Positions 1-5,865 of a stretch of 7,821 bases of DNA are shown one piece after another. The stretch covers positions 1 to 7,821 of the forward strand of contig JALNXT010000053.1 of NCBI GenBank assembly GCA_023230245.1, read 5' to 3'. The translations under genes were made by a program, and so were the position numbers. Each line of letters starts with the position of its first letter. The stretch's first letter is position 1. Below the pieces are notes generated by a model. The model did not search any database. It was not told where the DNA came from and was given only the letters and a program-made list of their open reading frames with translations. The DNA is from Candidatus Cloacimonadota bacterium (GTDB taxonomy: Bacteria > Cloacimonadota > Cloacimonadia > Cloacimonadales > Cloacimonadaceae).

Positions 1-1
1 G

Positions 2-1045
2 GCAAACCTGATTGTCGCGCGCGAGAATCTGCTCTTCAAAGTGGGTTCCAAAGTATTGGCATTCCTTCCTTTGGCGCATGCTTATGCCGGTAGTTTCGAT
101 CTGCTCTATCCCTTCACCCGCGGTAACCACATTAACTTTTTGGAGAAGATTCCTGCTCCCAAGATACTGCTGGCTGCCATGCAGGATTTGAAGCCGGAGA
201 TAGTGTTAACCGTGCCGCTGCTCATTGAAAAGATTTACAAGAAACAGCTTCAGCCCCTAGTAGAAACCCCCAAGATGCAAGCTATGTTAAAAATCCCCAT
301 TCTAAACAAGATTGTTTGCAAGAAAATACGTGCAAAGCTCATCACTGCTTTTGGCGGGAATGTGCGCGAACTGATTGCCGGCGGCGCACCGATGAATGCC
401 GAAGTGGAGCAATTTATGAAGCGGATTAAATTTCCCTTCACCATCGGTTATGGGATGACAGAATGCGGTCCCTTGATCTCTTATGCGGGATGGGCTGAAC
501 ATCGCTACGAATCCAGTGGGCGCAAAGTGAAGTATATAGAGATCAAGATAGAATCTCCCGATCCACAGAAAATACCCGGCGAAATCCTGATTAAAGGAGA
601 GCAATTGTTCTGCGGATATTACAAGTTTGAAGAAGCTACCAACGAAGTGCTGAAGAACGGTTGGCTATATAGCGGCGATATCGGCACTATGGATGCTGAT
701 GGCTATGTATATCTGCGTGGGCGTAGCAAAAACGTTATCCTTGGCCCTTCGGGAGAGAATATCTATCCCGAGCTGGTGGAACAGAAACTATGCAACCTGC
801 CCTATGTGCTGGAAGCATTGGTGCTGGAGCGGGATAAGCAACTTCATGCCCTCATTTATCCAGATTTGGAAAATCTGGATGCCGCTCACATCCATGAAAA
901 CAAGATACCTGAGCTGATGGAGCAAAACCGCAAGGAAGCAAACCGTATCCTTTCCGAGTTTAGCCGCATCGCCAAAGTCCACATCGTGAATGAACCCTTC
1001 CAAAAGACCCCTACTCAGAAGATTAAAAGGTATCTCTACCACTAA
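2..1045 (+). CDS. AMP-forming acyl-CoA synthetase (long-chain fatty acid-CoA ligase type), C-terminal part
   Basis: The reading frame is open to the left edge, so the start and the N-terminal P-loop (TSGTTG-type) region lie outside the window; 347 residues are visible of a family usually 550-650 long. Visible adenylate-forming motifs, numbered in this fragment, are the FLPLAHAY segment, GYGMTE at 149-154 (adenine and acyl-adenylate contact), YSGD ending at Asp226 (ribose hydroxyls), GRSK with Arg241, and the C-terminal TQKIKR with Lys340, the expected catalytic lysine of the adenylation half-reaction. These put it in the ANL superfamily, which activates a carboxylate with ATP and transfers it to CoA, normally at the inner face of the membrane. 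The long-chain type is inferred from overall similarity; chain length cannot be read here. It is the only gene on its strand at this end and is followed by its own terminator. Confidence 0.9.
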   Translation, partial: ANLIVARENLLFKVGSKVLAFLPLAHAYAGSFDLLYPFTRGNHINFLEKIPAPKILLAAMQDLKPEIVLTVPLLIEKIYKKQLQPLVETPKMQAMLKIPILNKIVCKKIRAKLITAFGGNVRELIAGGAPMNAEVEQFMKRIKFPFTIGYGMTECGPLISYAGWAEHRYESSGRKVKYIEIKIESPDPQKIPGEILIKGEQLFCGYYKFEEATNEVLKNGWLYSGDIGTMDADGYVYLRGRSKNVILGPSGENIYPELVEQKLCNLPYVLEALVLERDKQLHALIYPDLENLDAAHIHENKIPELMEQNRKEANRILSEFSRIAKVHIVNEPFQKTPTQKIKRYLYH

Positions 1046-1074
1046 ACTGAAGTGTAAATCCATATATTTAGATA

Positions 1075-1105
1075 AGATGCCTGCTTTTATGCAGGCTTCT
1101 TTTTT
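1075..1105 (+). terminator. Rho-independent terminator of the acyl-CoA synthetase gene
   Basis: A stem pairs 1075-1084 with 1091-1100 (core GCCTGC/GCAGGC, one mismatch in ten pairs), the loop is TTTTAT, and a T-rich run (TTCTTTTTT) fills 1097-1105. It lies 29 bases after the stop codon and reads in the same direction as the gene. Confidence 0.9.
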
Positions 1106-1115
1106 GCTCAGGGAT

Positions 1116-1140
1116 AAAAAAACCCCTTCCGAAGAAGGGG
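1116..1140 (-). terminator. Rho-independent terminator with UUCG tetraloop, - strand
   Basis: Read on the - strand, CCCCTTC (1140-1134) pairs perfectly with GAAGGGG (1129-1123) around a TTCG loop closed by C-G, followed by seven T (1122-1116). This is a textbook intrinsic terminator for transcription coming from the right. No - strand gene ends close by: the nearest stop is at 1375, some 235 bases upstream, so it ends either a long 3' UTR or a separate small RNA. It stands back to back with the + strand terminator at 1075-1105. Confidence 0.9.
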
Positions 1141-1151
1141 TACAGGCAATT

Positions 1152-1223
1152 GACTTAGGAGGTCGCACAATAGTGATCTTAGGGATAAGATCACTAACCG
1201 ACTTAGGGATAGTCGATTGAGAT
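1152..1223. repeat. Three tandem 24-base units, each folding around CTTAGG(G)A
   Basis: The core CTTAGGA begins at 1154, and CTTAGGGATA begins at 1178 and again at 1202, an exact 24-base period. Flanks differ between units but keep self-complementarity: GACT/GGTC in unit 1, TAGTGATCTT/AAGATCACTA in unit 2, CGACT/AGTCG in unit 3. Compensating differences in the stems with a constant loop suggest that RNA structure is what is preserved. Confidence 0.7.
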
Positions 1224-1229
1224 TCTAAG

Positions 1230-1256
1230 TTTATATTAACGCAAGTACTGTTCCAA
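1230..1256 (-). promoter_or_regulatory. Possible promoter for the - strand small RNA
   Basis: On the - strand a -10-like TATAAA (1235-1230) is preceded by TTGGAA (1256-1251, four of six matches to TTGACA) with a 15-base spacer, shorter than the usual 17. The predicted start is close to 1223, directly before the first hairpin. The short spacer makes this only a moderate candidate. Confidence 0.3.
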
Positions 1257-1348
1257 ATAAACAGAGTTCGCTAAGTACATGATGTGCAGGCAATAACGGG
1301 ATAATCACCATTTTATTAAACTAGCAATTGTGGAAATTACGCCGATAT

Positions 1349-1368
1349 ATGTGGAAAAACCTCCACAT
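1349..1368 (-). other. Hairpin 3' of the exported-protein gene
   Basis: ATGTGGA (1349-1355) pairs perfectly with TCCACAT (1362-1368) around a six-base loop, seven bases past the stop codon of the - strand gene. No T-run follows on the - strand, so it is probably an mRNA 3'-stability structure or a weak pause site and not an efficient terminator. The rest of 1224-1348 holds only the possible promoter at 1230-1256; I see nothing else in it. Confidence 0.4.
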
Positions 1369-1374
1369 TCTGCC

Positions 1375-1713
1375 TTATTTAATAGGCAGCTTGCCTGTCT
1401 TCTTCCCTGTTTTGTTACAAGTAACGGTGGCTTCAATTAGTGCACCAGATTTCACACCAATCATTTTGTAAACTAAGGCTCCGCCACTAGCAGCTTCCTG
1501 TGCGGGAAGGTTTTGAGTGATGATTTCCTTGCCGTTTACTTTAATCACCACAGATTCGATATAGTGATCGGCGGGATTTTTCACTGTATGGTCGTATGTC
1601 ACGGTAAGTAACATAGTTTTAGCATCATAATTGAGGGTAACATCGCTGGCAGGGTGGGCAAACAAGCCCAGTGCTACAAGCATCAGCAATAGGGTAAGTA
1701 TAGCATTTTTCAT
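1375..1713 (-). CDS. Small exported protein with a superoxide reductase/desulfoferrodoxin-like domain
   Basis: 112 residues. The ATG at 1713 was chosen because GGAG (1724-1721) lies seven bases upstream and the protein then begins with a classic signal peptide: Lys2, a hydrophobic core at 4-18, and likely cleavage after Ala19. An upstream in-frame ATG at 1770 would add 19 residues that spoil this. The mature part (about 93 residues) looks all-beta. His20-Pro, His42 and HYIE (His50), a VNGKEI strand and CN (Cys99-Asn100) align by eye with the iron-binding domain of superoxide reductase (KHVP, HPM...HYIEW, CNxH), but the second ligand of the CNxH pair is Thr102. It therefore probably binds a metal outside the cytoplasm; activity is unknown. 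It is transcribed divergently from ppnP. Domain assignment is from motif resemblance only; it could be a related immunoglobulin-like fold without metal. Confidence 0.65.
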   Translation of the reverse strand: MKNAILTLLLMLVALGLFAHPASDVTLNYDAKTMLLTVTYDHTVKNPADHYIESVVIKVNGKEIITQNLPAQEAASGGALVYKMIGVKSGALIEATVTCNKTGKKTGKLPIK

Positions 1714-1718
1714 TTTTA

Positions 1719-1724
1719 CTCTCC
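1719..1724 (-). promoter_or_regulatory. Ribosome binding site that decides the start at 1713
   Basis: GGAGAG on the - strand, with GGAG seven bases before the ATG at 1713. The upstream in-frame ATG at 1770 has no comparable purine-rich site, so the shorter protein with a signal peptide is preferred. Confidence 0.75.
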
Positions 1725-1806
1725 ACAAGTGTTTACTTACATGATAAGCCAAACATACCGCTTGTGCCACAATTATGTTGCTTGTTGATCCCTACCATCC
1801 CCCACC

Positions 1807-1851
1807 CATTGCCCTTATTAAGGGCAATGAATGGGCAATGATAGGGCAATG
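1807..1851. repeat. Four GGGCAATG boxes: one inverted, three direct at 11-base spacing
   Basis: GGGCAATG occurs at 1822-1829, 1833-1840 and 1844-1851, an exact 11-base period, and in inverted form (CATTGCCC) at 1807-1814. The inverted copy and the first direct copy form an almost perfect palindrome (1807-1817 with 1819-1829). The cluster lies between the divergent genes starting at 1713 and 1945, about 95 bases from each. One-turn spacing puts all direct copies on the same DNA face, as in a cooperative operator, but no regulator can be named. Confidence 0.6.
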
Positions 1852-1933
1852 CTTGCAAGAAAAGTGAAACAAGAAATATTGTTCTGGACACGCAAGTAAT
1901 ATTAGTAAAACTGGCTCTAATAAGATAAACAAC

Positions 1934-1938
1934 AGGAG
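1934..1938 (+). promoter_or_regulatory. Ribosome binding site that decides the ppnP start
   Basis: AGGAG at 1934-1938 touches the first ATG (1939), which is too close, but lies six bases before the second ATG (1945). The second start also matches the N-terminus of known PpnP proteins (ML..NEYF.GKVKSIG). Confidence 0.85.
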
Positions 1939-1944
1939 ATGAAG

Positions 1945-2226
1945 ATGTTAGCAGTAAACGAATATTTCGGTGGCAAGGTAAAATCCATAGGCTTGAACAA
2001 TGGAAATGGAAAATGCACCGTGGGTGTGATGGATATCGGCGAATATGAATTTGGCACATCTACAATTGAATATATGACGGTGATTTCGGGTGCGTTGAAG
2101 GTACTGTTACCGGATGCAATAGAATGGAAGGTATTTCCCGCCGGCGAAACATTCATCGTGGCGGCAAACACTAAGTTCCAGCTAAAAGTTGCAGAGCAGA
2201 CAGCATATCTGTGCCTATACAAATAA
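1945..2226 (+). CDS. ppnP: Pyrimidine/purine nucleoside phosphorylase PpnP (DUF1255)
   Basis: 93 residues, one shorter than E. coli PpnP (YaiE), and strikingly similar along the whole length: NEYFGGKVKSIG near the N-terminus, VGVMDIGEYEFGT, EYMTVISGALKVLLPDA in the middle, and VAEQTAYLCLYK at the end. The family is a small single-domain cupin that splits several purine and pyrimidine nucleosides with phosphate into base plus ribose 1-phosphate, so it serves nucleoside salvage in the cytoplasm. It stands alone on the + strand between two - strand units and ends in a hairpin that overlaps its stop codon. I found no convincing promoter hexamers; the GGGCAATG boxes upstream are the obvious candidate control region. 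The high similarity to proteobacterial homologues in an otherwise different neighbourhood would be compatible with transfer, but the family is strongly conserved anyway. Confidence 0.95.
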   Translation: MLAVNEYFGGKVKSIGLNNGNGKCTVGVMDIGEYEFGTSTIEYMTVISGALKVLLPDAIEWKVFPAGETFIVAANTKFQLKVAEQTAYLCLYK

Positions 2227-2249
2227 CCGCAGGATAATCCCTGCGGTTA
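2224..2249 (-). terminator. Hairpin terminator between the convergent hydrolase gene and ppnP
   Basis: A perfect ten-pair stem TAACCGCAGG/CCTGCGGTTA (2224-2233 with 2240-2249) encloses a six-base loop. On the - strand it is followed by TTTGTAT, a weak T-run, 13 bases past the hydrolase stop. On the + strand it begins in the ppnP stop codon but lacks a T-run. It probably stops the - strand operon and may serve both directions. Confidence 0.65.
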
Positions 2250-2262
2250 CGGATGAAAATAG

Positions 2263-3060
2263 TTACATTCTAAGCTCTGAGGCTGGAATTTCCCAGCGGC
2301 TTAGGTCGTGATCTAAAAGCAGTATCCCGTCCCGTTCCTTCAGCCGTTTATAGATTAGCTTTTTGGCAGCAAAAGTGTCCTTGCGGGCGATGTCATAGGC
2401 GGAAGTTATCGCGAGGGAGGTATGGAAGTATGTGGGGACAATATCTCCCGCATAAATGTAAAATCCTTCGGGTAAATCTGCCTGTACTATTTGGCTGCCC
2501 ACACTATGTCCGCCAACTTCAATCAAGGTGATTCCTTTGGCAATCTCGCACTCGCCTGCTATCAATTTTACCGTGCCGCTGCTTTCCAATAAACTTAGCT
2601 GGTGCGCGAAATTGTAGGCAGCATGGTTTAAATCGTCGGGGTTTTTTGCCATTTCCCATTCGGACTTTTGAATCCAATGTGTGGCTTTGGGAAAGGTGAG
2701 CGCATCGGTATCACCAAAAGAGGTTACGATGCCTCCGGCATGATCGAAATGCAGATGCGTGAGAACCACATCAGTGATATCAATATCGTTTAACCCGATT
2801 TCACTAAGGGCAAAGGGTAGCATGAACTCCGAGGGTTGATAAATATCAACTTGCTTAGCAGAAAGTCTATTACCCAAGCCGGTATCCACCAAAATGTTCC
2901 GTCCCGGGATCATGATAAGCAAAAGATTCATCTCCAGTTTCTGGCGACGACGCTCGTCCACTTGCGTATGTTTGCTCCAAATTGCCCAGGGCATAACTCC
3001 CATGAAGGCACCGCCATCTGACCAATAATGGCCGGCGTTTACTTTATGGATGGGCTGCAT
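2263..3060 (-). CDS. Metallo-beta-lactamase-fold hydrolase, lactonase-like
   Basis: 265 residues, a usual length for single-domain members. The metal-binding set is complete: HLHFDH at 102-107, His185 (GGHS), Asp206 (AGDIVP) and His251 (LLDHD), with the DTG loop (59-61) before it. The arrangement, and the long N-terminal segment ending in NLLLIMIPGRNILVDTGLG, resemble the AiiA/AttM-type lactonase subgroup, which opens N-acyl-homoserine lactone or other lactone rings with two zinc ions. Substrate cannot be read from sequence, and many relatives have other esters or lactones as substrate. No signal peptide is visible, so it is cytoplasmic. Its ATG follows the jag stop codon after two bases with no clear Shine-Dalgarno site, so it is very probably the last gene of the rpmH operon and translated by coupling. 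Confidence 0.85.
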   Translation of the reverse strand: MQPIHKVNAGHYWSDGGAFMGVMPWAIWSKHTQVDERRRQKLEMNLLLIMIPGRNILVDTGLGNRLSAKQVDIYQPSEFMLPFALSEIGLNDIDITDVVLTHLHFDHAGGIVTSFGDTDALTFPKATHWIQKSEWEMAKNPDDLNHAAYNFAHQLSLLESSGTVKLIAGECEIAKGITLIEVGGHSVGSQIVQADLPEGFYIYAGDIVPTYFHTSLAITSAYDIARKDTFAAKKLIYKRLKERDGILLLDHDLSRWEIPASELRM

Positions 3061-3062
3061 AC

Positions 3063-3989
3063 TTACTCGCTGCTTTCGGGTCTGGGAGGACGGCGACGCT
3101 GTCTATTGGGACGTGGAGCAGCGGTTTTAGGGGATTGCTCATCAGTTTCACCGGCTTCTGGCTTTGGCTTGGGAGTTCGTGGTGCTGCAATTTTGAATGG
3201 GTAATCAGCATTGGTGCCTTCCGGTATTGCCGGTTTGGCTGTCTTGGGCTGACGAGGAGTATTGGGACGGCTCTTTTTAGCTACAGCCGGTGTTTTCTTG
3301 TCATCTGTTTTTCCAGAGGCAGGCTTGCTTTTTTCGCCATTAGTTTGCGAAAGGACTTCCTTCTCGCTTTGCTTGGCAGAGAATATTACAATGCGCTTTT
3401 TTTCGCCTTCACCGATAGTAAGGGTGCGTAAACCCTTGTCTCGCTCAATGTGACGGTGAATGATGCGACGTTCTCCCGCGCTCATGGGTTCGAGAGTGAG
3501 AGGTTTTCCCTGTGTTTTGATTTTGGATATTTGGGGTAAAAACTGCCGGAAGAAAAAGTCTTCCCTACGTTCACGGTAGCCATCGGCATCAAGATAGATT
3601 CGCTCTATCTTCCGGTCGTATTCAAACACGCGGTTTACCAGGAATTGGATGCTTTCCAGCATATTTCCATTTTTACCAATCAGGAAACCTGTGTCTTTGC
3701 AGCCATTGATTTCCAGATATAGTGTCTTGCCTTCCAGTTTGGCGGAGATGGAATCGAAACCCAAACCCATTTTGGTGAGCAAGCTGGTGGTAAATAATTT
3801 AGCGCGATCCGCAGTGTCTGGCAGATGAAAGCGTACTAAGGCAGTTTTGTTGGCAAAAAGTCCGAAGATACCATTATTTGGCTTTTTTAAGATATCGTAT
3901 TTAAGTTCCCAATCGCGAATCGTGTTTTCTTTGCGGAATGCAGAGATAATATCTTCTACGCTGGTTCCGCTCTTATCTATAGTTGTCAT
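3063..3989 (-). CDS. jag: RNA-binding protein Jag/KhpB (SpoIIIJ-associated), with long basic C-terminal tail
   Basis: 308 residues with the standard order. A Jag-N domain covers about 10-55 (KKPNNGIFGLF). A KH domain covers about 80-140 with the GxxG loop in LIGKNGNML (IGKNG at 104-108). An R3H domain covers about 141-205 with the signature Arg174-x3-His178. After it comes a tail of about 100 residues rich in Lys, Arg, Pro, Thr and Ala (205-308), ending in a run of arginines and prolines; the tail is predicted to be disordered and is longer than usual. Family members bind many RNAs, pair with KhpA, and affect cell division and envelope growth in Gram-positives. Here it follows yidC with an ATGA overlap, and AAGGA lies inside the end of yidC. 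The usual linkage to yidC makes the call secure. Confidence 0.93.
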   Translation of the reverse strand: MTTIDKSGTSVEDIISAFRKENTIRDWELKYDILKKPNNGIFGLFANKTALVRFHLPDTADRAKLFTTSLLTKMGLGFDSISAKLEGKTLYLEINGCKDTGFLIGKNGNMLESIQFLVNRVFEYDRKIERIYLDADGYRERREDFFFRQFLPQISKIKTQGKPLTLEPMSAGERRIIHRHIERDKGLRTLTIGEGEKKRIVIFSAKQSEKEVLSQTNGEKSKPASGKTDDKKTPAVAKKSRPNTPRQPKTAKPAIPEGTNADYPFKIAAPRTPKPKPEAGETDEQSPKTAAPRPNRQRRRPPRPESSE

Positions 3990-5623
3990 ATATTTTCCTT
4001 GTTTTTAAAGCGTTTATTCAGAAAGTACTGATGGATTACGGACAGGATATTGAAAGCCGTCCAATAAAGTACTAAACCCGCTGGCATACCTTTGAAGATG
4101 AAGAACATCATAATCGGCATCATCCATGTCATCATCTTCTGCTGAGATTGCATGGCTTTCTGTTTATCATCCATTTGAGATTCGTCCATTGCTGCGGGGC
4201 GCATCATGCGAGATTGAACGATCATGAACAATCCCATAATAATAGGCAGAACCATGTAAGGATCTGGCTCTGAGAGATCTTTCAGCCAAAAGACGAAAGA
4301 GGCGTTGCGCATATCCAGAGAATAACGAAGAACATTGTAAAGCGGGATGATAATGGGAAATTGAATCAGCAGAGGCAAACAACCCGCTAGCGGACTGGTA
4401 TTATTGTCCTTATAGAGCTTGTTCATTTCTTGCTGTTGCTTCACTTTGTCGTTAGCGTAAAGCTTCTGGATCTGTTGAAGTTGAGGTTGAAGTTGTTGCT
4501 GCTTTAAGCCGTGCTCCATCTGTTTATGCGTTAATGGGTATAAAAGCAGCTTCATGGTTAAGGCAAATATCAGCAGCACTGCACCATAGTTCTTAACTAT
4601 GCGGTGGAGAAACTTCAGATACCAGGCAAAGATGTTGGCAAGCCAACGCAACCAGCTTACACCACGCTCTGGAATGTTATCCATCTGTCTGCCATATTGC
4701 TTCATTATCCCATACTCTGCAGGACCCGCATAGATAGTGAAGTTCTGACGCCAGCTTTGTTTGGCATCCCCTTGGCGAGAATCGATGATAAAGAAGGGGT
4801 TGCCAGTGGTCTTATTGACGCCGGTCTTAAAATTGCGCATTAGGCTTGGCTCTTTTTCCTTTAGCGCAATGGTGAAATACTTGCTGCGCAAAGCTGCCCA
4901 AGAGAAATTGTTGAAGGATCCCTGTGGCTGAGCTTTCTTAAATTTGGCAAGACTGGTCTTTTGTATCTGGTTATCTGCATACATCAGGAATTTGTAATCC
5001 TGAGTTTTGCTCTTGTTAATGCGTTCTGTATCGGCAATGCCGGAAGAGAAATCAAGCTCGATTCCGCTCATAGCTTGGATGCCGCTGACGGAAACATCAA
5101 GAGCGATGCCATACTGCTTGTCCAAAGTAAAACGCTTTTCTACCTGTGGTGAGGCAGAATCGCCCAAATAGAAGCTTACATACGATGAATCGGCTGACAT
5201 CTTGTAGCCAAAAACTGTTTGTGAAAGGTTGGTTTCGCTACCGGGATGGATTAGCTTCAAATCCGCAATGGAGCGATTGACGGGAATTAAGCTAACCGGT
5301 TTCTTGTCATGGGTGAGGAATTTGTGTAGCGCCACTTGCTGGATGTCTCCACCCTTGGTGTTGAAAGTTACGGTCATAAGGTCATTGGAAAGCTGTAATA
5401 ACTCCGGTGCGGCATTGCTGACAAAAAGGCTATCTGCGATCGGTGCTGAGACGATGCTATCAACCGGAGCTTTAATTGGTTCAGAAGCGACGGGAGCAGC
5501 ACTTTCTTTTGCTGCTTGGGCTAGCTGCTGTCTTTGTTGTTGTTGAGGTTTCCATACAAATTGACTGAATACCATGTAGAGGATAATCATCAGCAAAATT
5601 GCAGTTAGAGTTCGTTTATCCAT
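3986..5623 (-). CDS. yidC: Membrane protein insertase YidC (Oxa1 family)
   Basis: 545 residues, the Gram-negative long form. TM1 is at about 6-24; a Gln/Ala/Pro-rich linker (26-62) leads to a large periplasmic domain (about 70-315). The conserved insertase core follows: TM at about 345-363 (LLYPLTHKQ), a cytoplasmic charged and Gln-rich hairpin (364-408), GCLPLLIQFPI at 414-424, then helices near 457-472, 498-511 and 515-533. Lys358 sits where E. coli has the groove arginine (Arg366), a common substitution that keeps the positive charge. The C-terminus is short and basic (NKRFKNKENI), as expected for ribosome contact. YidC inserts small membrane proteins alone and helps SecYEG. The stop codon overlaps the jag start (ATGA), and a strong AAGGAGG precedes its own ATG. 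Confidence 0.98.
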   Translation of the reverse strand: MDKRTLTAILLMIILYMVFSQFVWKPQQQQRQQLAQAAKESAAPVASEPIKAPVDSIVSAPIADSLFVSNAAPELLQLSNDLMTVTFNTKGGDIQQVALHKFLTHDKKPVSLIPVNRSIADLKLIHPGSETNLSQTVFGYKMSADSSYVSFYLGDSASPQVEKRFTLDKQYGIALDVSVSGIQAMSGIELDFSSGIADTERINKSKTQDYKFLMYADNQIQKTSLAKFKKAQPQGSFNNFSWAALRSKYFTIALKEKEPSLMRNFKTGVNKTTGNPFFIIDSRQGDAKQSWRQNFTIYAGPAEYGIMKQYGRQMDNIPERGVSWLRWLANIFAWYLKFLHRIVKNYGAVLLIFALTMKLLLYPLTHKQMEHGLKQQQLQPQLQQIQKLYANDKVKQQQEMNKLYKDNNTSPLAGCLPLLIQFPIIIPLYNVLRYSLDMRNASFVFWLKDLSEPDPYMVLPIIMGLFMIVQSRMMRPAAMDESQMDDKQKAMQSQQKMMTWMMPIMMFFIFKGMPAGLVLYWTAFNILSVIHQYFLNKRFKNKENI

Positions 5624-5629
5624 AAGAAT

Positions 5630-5636
5630 CCTCCTT
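5630..5636 (-). promoter_or_regulatory. Strong ribosome binding site of yidC
   Basis: AAGGAGG on the - strand, six bases before the yidC ATG, is the strongest Shine-Dalgarno site in the cluster; it overlaps the yidD stop codon. This suggests that yidC is translated at a higher rate than its coupled neighbours. Confidence 0.85.
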
Positions 5637-5865
5637 AGGGAAGGGGGTCGTAACCACCCTTGTTAAAGGGGTTACAACGCACTATGCGCCAAACGGTTAA
5701 ATATGTAGCTTTAATAAAGTTATACTTTTTAAAAGCTTCGAAGCCATAACGGCTGCAAGATGGAACGAACCTGCAGCTTCTTGGAAGATAAGGGGATATG
5801 GCAATTTGGTATAGCCTGATAATGCCTAGGAACAGTAGATTGGGTACACGCAGGATGAAATTCAT
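5635..5865 (-). CDS. yidD: Membrane protein insertion efficiency factor YidD
   Basis: 76 residues, normal for the family. The conserved core is intact: IRLYQIAISPYLPRSCRF (16-33), VPSCSRYGFEA (34-44), the later WRIVRCNPFNKGGYDPLP (59-76), and cysteines 31, 37 and 64. The N-terminal part (3-18) is amphipathic or hydrophobic and lies on the inner face of the cytoplasmic membrane. YidD helps YidC insert proteins, though its exact mechanism is not known. The ATG overlaps the rnpA stop codon as ATGA and lacks a good Shine-Dalgarno site, so translation is probably coupled to rnpA. Position between rnpA and yidC is the canonical one. Confidence 0.97.
   Translation of the reverse strand: MNFILRVPNLLFLGIIRLYQIAISPYLPRSCRFVPSCSRYGFEAFKKYNFIKATYLTVWRIVRCNPFNKGGYDPLP

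Larger units (their letters stand above)
1116..1223 (-). ncRNA. Candidate small RNA with three hairpins and an intrinsic terminator
   Basis: A - strand transcript starting near 1223 would be about 108 nt. It would hold three successive hairpins (1215-1199, 1196-1171, 1164-1152) and end in the UUCG terminator at 1140-1116. The middle hairpin has a perfect ten-pair stem with a six-base loop; the outer ones have five and four pairs (one of them G-U). On this strand the loops read ATCCCTA, ATCCCT and TCCTA, that is, C-rich and complementary to Shine-Dalgarno-like AGGGA/AGGA. A possible promoter is placed just upstream (1230-1256). No open frame explains the stretch. Terminator, periodicity and stems are visible; the promoter and the independent transcript are inferred. 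The alternative is a structured 3' UTR of the gene at 1375-1713. I recognise no known RNA family. Confidence 0.45.

Noticed and set aside
1152..1223. CRISPR array or iteron origin from the 24-base repeats.
   Set aside because: Repeat cores are only 7-10 bases, units have no unique spacers of uniform length, and no cas or replication gene is near.
1143..1294. CAGGCAAT found twice (1143-1150 and 1287-1294), as a possible att-type flank or element end.
   Set aside because: Only eight bases, no integrase or transposase, and no matching boundary signs; likely chance.
1714..1770. In-frame extension of the exported protein to an ATG at 1770.
   Set aside because: It would place 19 polar or mixed residues before the signal peptide; GGAG lies before the ATG at 1713 and not before 1770.
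1939..1944. Earlier ppnP start at the first ATG (1939).
   Set aside because: The Shine-Dalgarno AGGAG touches it directly; the second ATG has proper spacing and matches the family N-terminus.
3135..5546. Long open frames on the + strand opposite jag and yidC.
   Set aside because: They lie antisense to strongly conserved genes, resemble no protein I know, and lack ribosome binding sites, so they are shadows.
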